From Moniliophthora roreri (Eukaryota > Basidiomycota > Agaricomycetes > Agaricales > Marasmiaceae), in the NCBI GenBank assembly GCA_001466705.2, contig LATX02000211.1, positions 1,922,001-1,986,000 of the forward strand: 64,000 nucleotides of DNA, in the 5' to 3' direction. This document shows, one piece after another, positions 60,305 through 64,000 of this stretch; position 1 is the first letter of the stretch; each line of letters begins with the position of its first letter. The notes beneath the pieces were generated by a model. It made no database searches. It worked only from the letters and a program-made list of their open reading frames with translations, and had not been told where the DNA came from. Position numbers and translations under genes: made by a program.

Positions 60305-60840
60305 TCAACGTCTTAATCCAACGCCCAATCCCACAACTAGCGAAATCACCGTAACGACTAGTGCCACCAATGCCCACAAGCATCTTTTTCCCCACTTCAA
60401 TTCTGCAGTCCTGATCTTCTGCAACTTTCGCTCACGTTCCTCTGGGGTCATGCGATTCCATTCTGAATCCGACTCCGGGTCCAGGACGGGCTCTGGAAGT
60501 GGAGAGAGCAGGACGAGTGCGCCAAAGACCCAAAGAAGAGGAAAGACTGTCCGGATTTTACAATTATTCAACTAATTGCGCAAAAAGAGAGAGAGAGAAT
60601 TCGGGACTCACAGAAACCGTACCGGAAATGACTGGCAGCCAGGGTTTCCGGTTCTTCTGTGTCTGACTGGTCGACCACTGATGTCAGTCGGTTTGAATGT
60701 CGATATGATGACAGAGTTTGGGTAGTGGCGCCATATGTTGTATGCGAGAAAGAGGCGTCGCTGGAAGCAGTAGACTTGGTGGTGGGACGCAGAATTTCGG
60801 TAGACGCAGAGAAGCCACCTGGGGTGAACGAGGCAGACAT
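60305..60840 (-). CDS. Small two-span membrane protein, unknown function
   Basis: Exon 1 60840 to about 60610 (MSASFTPGGFSASTEILRPT), a short intron, then exon 2 to 60305. The N-terminal ~75 residues are Ser/Thr-rich and face one side. Two membrane spans follow: FPLLWVFGALVLLSPL and LWALVALVVTVISLVVGLGV. A charged loop lies between them (MTPEERERKLQKIRTAELKW). The short hydrophobic C-terminus ends GVGLRR. The pattern RYGFFPLLWxxGA recurs in basidiomycete hypothetical proteins, but I know no function. Confidence 0.7.
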
Positions 60841-61360
60841 TGCTCCAAAGCAAGAAAATGAGTACCGCTGAAGTGAGTGGGATAGGGCCTACTGGATGCA
60901 AGTCAGCCATATGCTGGTGGAATATATGGCACAAAGACAAGTGTATTGACCTGAGTGCTACAAGAATATTCCCATTTTGGAATGAAGGGCTTTTGGCTGC
61001 GTAGATAGCTTTCAATGCGACAAGTTACACCGGTCTTCCTCCCGCACAGCGATCAATGATTTGCCTGTCTGCACAGTTTGAATTTAAACGCTCCGCACAA
61101 GGCCGAAGGTCTGGCTCAGACTTGGACAAGTCTGTATAACATAGTCCGCTAGTGGAGCCAGTAGCAGGTCAAACTGAATGCAAGCAAACTACAGCTCACA
61201 CTCAGAGGAAACAAGCCAGGAAAAATATATCCGGTATCTTGAGCCACTGCACGCGGGTGAGTATCGAGCTACCGTGAATAAGGACGTCAGGGTGTATTCC
61301 GGGATCCATATCAGAAAGCCACCGCGCCTGTAGCGTTCTTCTCGATTAACGGAATTGACG

Positions 61361-61426
61361 ATGAATACAACATACGCCACTTTTGGCTGAATACTCACCG
61401 CCTCGAGGTGGCCCCATGAGTCCTGC
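61361..61426 (-). repeat. Duplicated short exon with donor site, copy 1
   Basis: About 66 bases that closely match 61608-61675. On the minus strand both read as a short exon (DSWGHLEA here) followed by a good donor (GTGAGTATTCAGCC here) and the same intron start. They probably belong to one gene, or decayed gene, on the minus strand, but I could not assemble a full reading frame. Confidence 0.55.
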
Positions 61427-61607
61427 GCGAAATTTATGATAACGCCGAAATTGGATCAATGTCTTTGTATATTAAACCTGCCCCGGGCTTAGGAGTCATA
61501 GTAGCTGGGTACTGAGCAATCAGCAGAGATACTTGTAATTGAAATTTGAGAGAATCCAGAAGGCAACATCTGCCGATAATAACCTTTTTGATGAAACTAC
61601 AGAGATC

Positions 61608-61675
61608 ATGAATAAAAGGTACGCCACATTTGGCTGAATACTTACTGCTTCGGAGTGGACCTTCATGGAGTCTGC
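61608..61675 (-). repeat. Duplicated short exon with donor site, copy 2
   Basis: Second copy of the unit at 61361-61426, about 248 bases away, read as DSMKVHSEA followed by GTAAGTATTCAGCC. The preceding exons may also be paired (PGPPELDALVSAGARF upstream of this copy, YPATMTPKPGA upstream of the other), suggesting duplication of a two-exon unit. Confidence 0.55.
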
Positions 61676-62640
61676 AATTAAAGGTCCCTGATGACATTGA
61701 AAACTTTTGAGACGGCTTTCACAGTCAAGTCGATGCACTTCTTTCTTACGAAACCGAGCCCCGGCTGACACTAGGGCATCAAGCTCTGGAGGACCGGGAA
61801 CAGACTGATTCCAAAGTGGAACTTGGTCAAGGCCTTCAAGGGATTCATGAGGCAAGCCTAATACAAGGATTCTTGGTCAGTAAAAAAACTGAGACCACGA
61901 AGCTGGATTTTTGATACCTAGTCCTCGGTACCCGCATTATCTGGCAACTCGGAACCTGAAGAGATCTTTGGCATGCATGTCGTTAACTGAAGGAGACGAC
62001 AACAGCCCTGAAGGCGCAAAGAACCAGCTTACGAGTGAGAGATGACATCAGGGAGGTGGAGACATACAGTTGATTGCTGAGCAAGAAGTATCGTTGACCA
62101 ATGCGTCACTTCTAGGTTGATGCTCTTGGTTCATGCCAATCTGTCGAATCGGAGGGATGTGGAGGTGAACAAACGGCTTTCCTGTGTATTTCTTGTCAAC
62201 CGCAGGTACTATACAAGATGACGAATTGACGCCTCCGATCTCAGAGCCTAAATGTTTTGCTAGGATACTATCACGGCCAGCTTCTTCCGAGAATGAGAAT
62301 GTGCCCCAACAGGATCAATAAATACTCTAAATTGTTTTAAAAAAAGCATATTAGACACACCTTAACCCAGGTTACTCATATTCCAACAGGTACTGCTCTG
62401 CGAGGGCAAAAATGGAAGTGAGTGTGATGCTGGTTATCGATGGAGACGACACCCTGAGCGCTAGCTCTAAGCTGGTAGCCACGAGAGGTATCACGAGACT
62501 GTAAACGCTTCGACCTATTCCCCCATCTTATGTCAAGATATGGGTGGGTACTACGTTCCTCTGTTCTGTTTTATGATTTACTTTCCTCTACGTAGCAAAC
62601 ACATGCCCTACGGACGCCAACAATTACGAATCATTGCGAC
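61676..62640. other. Unresolved region, possible minus-strand gene
   Basis: Short minus-strand segments such as LPHESLEGLDQVPLWNQSVP (about 61855-61795) look coding and have plausible acceptors, but no complete chain with start and stop could be built. I cannot tell a many-exon gene from a decayed one. Confidence 0.3.
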
Positions 62641-62861
62641 AACAGCGCCGCAATGAGATGTCCGCCATCACTTGGAATACTGATTTTCGACTCGGGTGGT
62701 GGAAGCAGGACAACAGTCCTGTCATCACTAAATCGGCTCATACCGAACCTTGATACGGCAACCCACCTTCTTACGTATCGATTCTCAATTCTGCACCGGG
62801 AACTCTTGCTGGTGCTCTGCTCACCCTTTCCCGCGACATACCTTCCGCTTTCTACTATCCG

Positions 62862-63494
62862 AATGTGGAGATGAATGGAGATGTTATCAGAATCCTAGGC
62901 TTAGAAGAGGTCAAACTTTTGCCCGATTGGGAGGCCATGGGCTCTGTGCGGGATGATCTTCTCCTTGGTCCATCATTGCGGTCAACGATACCATGCATTT
63001 CGTCCAGACATGTCGCTCACAGCATGAGAACCTCCACCTATTCAAATCCCGTGGCCGCCTGCACGTAGTTCAGCTCCTTGATAGGACTGAAGACGGACGG
63101 CTCGTCTTTGAGAAGTACCCCCGGATCTCATTGGAGGCGTTTACAGCTTTCGACGTCATGGAGGCGCTTCACAGTCGTGGATTCGTGCATCGCGATGTCG
63201 TTGCACGCAACTTCCTTCAAGTTGTCACTGGAGATGGTACGCTTGTCGCTTGTGACCTGGAGACAGACCATGCCTCTGTGACGTGCAAGGCGCCCGAACT
63301 TTCCGTGGAGAATCCCCCCTACACAGTTGAATCGGACGTATACGGCATTAGAACCCTCCTGTCTTTCACCGTTCTACGACATCTTCTCTCCTCCAGCCAT
63401 TCGAGGCTATCTTTCGGCATGCTTGAATCCTGACGTGAAGCAACCTCCAACGTTGTACGAGCTCAGGCATGTGGTGGAGAACATCGAGTGTTGA
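62862..63494 (+). pseudogene. FunK1-like protein kinase remnant
   Basis: A long frame from 62993 carries VQLLDRTEDGRLVFEKYPRI, ALHSRGFVHRDVVARNFLQV with the HRD motif, ACDLE in place of DFG, and CKAPELSVENPPYTVESDVY with APE. These match mushroom FunK1-type or related kinase-like proteins. Right after SDVYGI the frame is lost. The rest of the C-lobe (SPFYDIFSPPAIRGYLSACL ... LYELRHVVENIEC then TGA at 63494) is in another frame with no intron possible between. The N-lobe (about 62862-62990, EMNGDVIRILGLEEVKLLPD) is also out of frame with the core. With two breaks and a changed DFG, it is most likely a pseudogene. Confidence 0.6.
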
Positions 63495-64000
63495 TATCAA
63501 GGAGTCTGCTGTTCCATCATAATTGTTGTGCCTCTGGTAATCCGGCCTCTGGCCTTGGATCCTGAGCTTCCATCACATTCCACCCACTCCGTTCCAAATT
63601 GTCCTGTAGTGGTACAAGGGACCTCAAGGTTGGGCTCGCCTGATGCTTTCCCTACATCTTACAGTCCTTCTTTCTTGCCTCATCAACTGGCGACGCCTGT
63701 ATCCGCCTGTATCCCGTTCCAAGTGGGTATGTACCTGTGAAGGTTCCAGGCCTATTGCAGTCAATCCCTACTCGATCTACTTTTGTCACAATATCTTCCA
63801 GGAGCACTTGCAAAACGTCGAAAAACTGCCCTAGGCGAGAGCTCCGACCGCAATATTTGGATGCCTACCTTCTCGACCCCTGCGAACGCCACGAAACCTA
63901 TACCAAGTCTCAGGAGATGTAGAGATCATCGACGCTCTGCGTATGTCGTACTTACTAAGGCGTTTCGATTGCACGTACGTGATGTGATGGTGTATCACTC
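63495..64000. other. Right end of window, nothing recognised
   Basis: Short open frames only, no family motif. Possibly the flank of a gene continuing past the window. Confidence 0.3.

Noticed and set aside
60585..60600. GA-rich microsatellite
   Set aside because: Only a few GA units inside a short intron; no sign of function.

Overview
The window reads as nuclear DNA of a basidiomycete fungus, most likely a mushroom-forming agaricomycete. Genes are dense and on both strands. Nearly all are cut by many introns of about 45-65 bases with GTRNGT donors. Families typical of Agaricomycetes are present: F-box proteins of the short 'CRDWRMKAL' type, a DUF6534 membrane protein, an OTT_1508-like deaminase, an Rds1-type ferritin-like secreted protein and a FunK1-like kinase remnant. 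I see no rRNA, tRNA, CRISPR or intact transposon. All exon joins were made by eye from splice consensus plus reading frame, with no transcript evidence.

Layout. 1-8.7 kb: a zinc-type MDR reductase with a long disordered N-terminus (cut by the window edge), then a divergent pair, a cytochrome b5-acyl-CoA dehydrogenase fusion and a class 3 fatty-aldehyde dehydrogenase, sharing about 700 bases of promoter; together they look like fatty aldehyde/fatty acid oxidation. 8.7-13.2 kb: a block of about 1.3 kb without a single CpG that supplies the 5' exons of an unknown gene, then a decayed F-box relic. 13.2-23.3 kb: housekeeping genes (mitochondrial IF3, a PPR-like mitochondrial protein, the large nuclear cap-binding subunit NCBP1, an unknown helical protein, a Hem25/SLC25A38 glycine carrier). 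23.5-31.2 kb: three paralogous F-box genes, one frameshifted, around a UAA-family nucleotide-sugar transporter. 33-40 kb: a secreted ferritin-like protein, a DUF6534 membrane protein and a class 3 lipase.

40.6-49 kb is the most structured part: a tandem duplication of [deaminase - unknown gene - 3' end of a Pcl-type cyclin]. The left unit keeps the unknown gene but has a broken deaminase. The right unit keeps the deaminase and the whole cyclin but only shreds of the unknown gene. 49-60.9 kb: a serine carboxypeptidase with an apparent AT-AC intron, an EAF transcription elongation factor, a large multi-pass membrane protein, KRR1, an NCBP3-like protein with two ALYREF-type motifs, and a small membrane protein. 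61-64 kb: duplicated short exons and a kinase-like pseudogene.

The two strongest points are the AT-AC intron in the carboxypeptidase and the tandem duplication with complementary gene loss around a putative deaminase. The CpG-free block fused in frame to an otherwise normal gene is third. NCBP1 and an NCBP3-like protein in one window, both acting on capped RNA, is a further point of interest.
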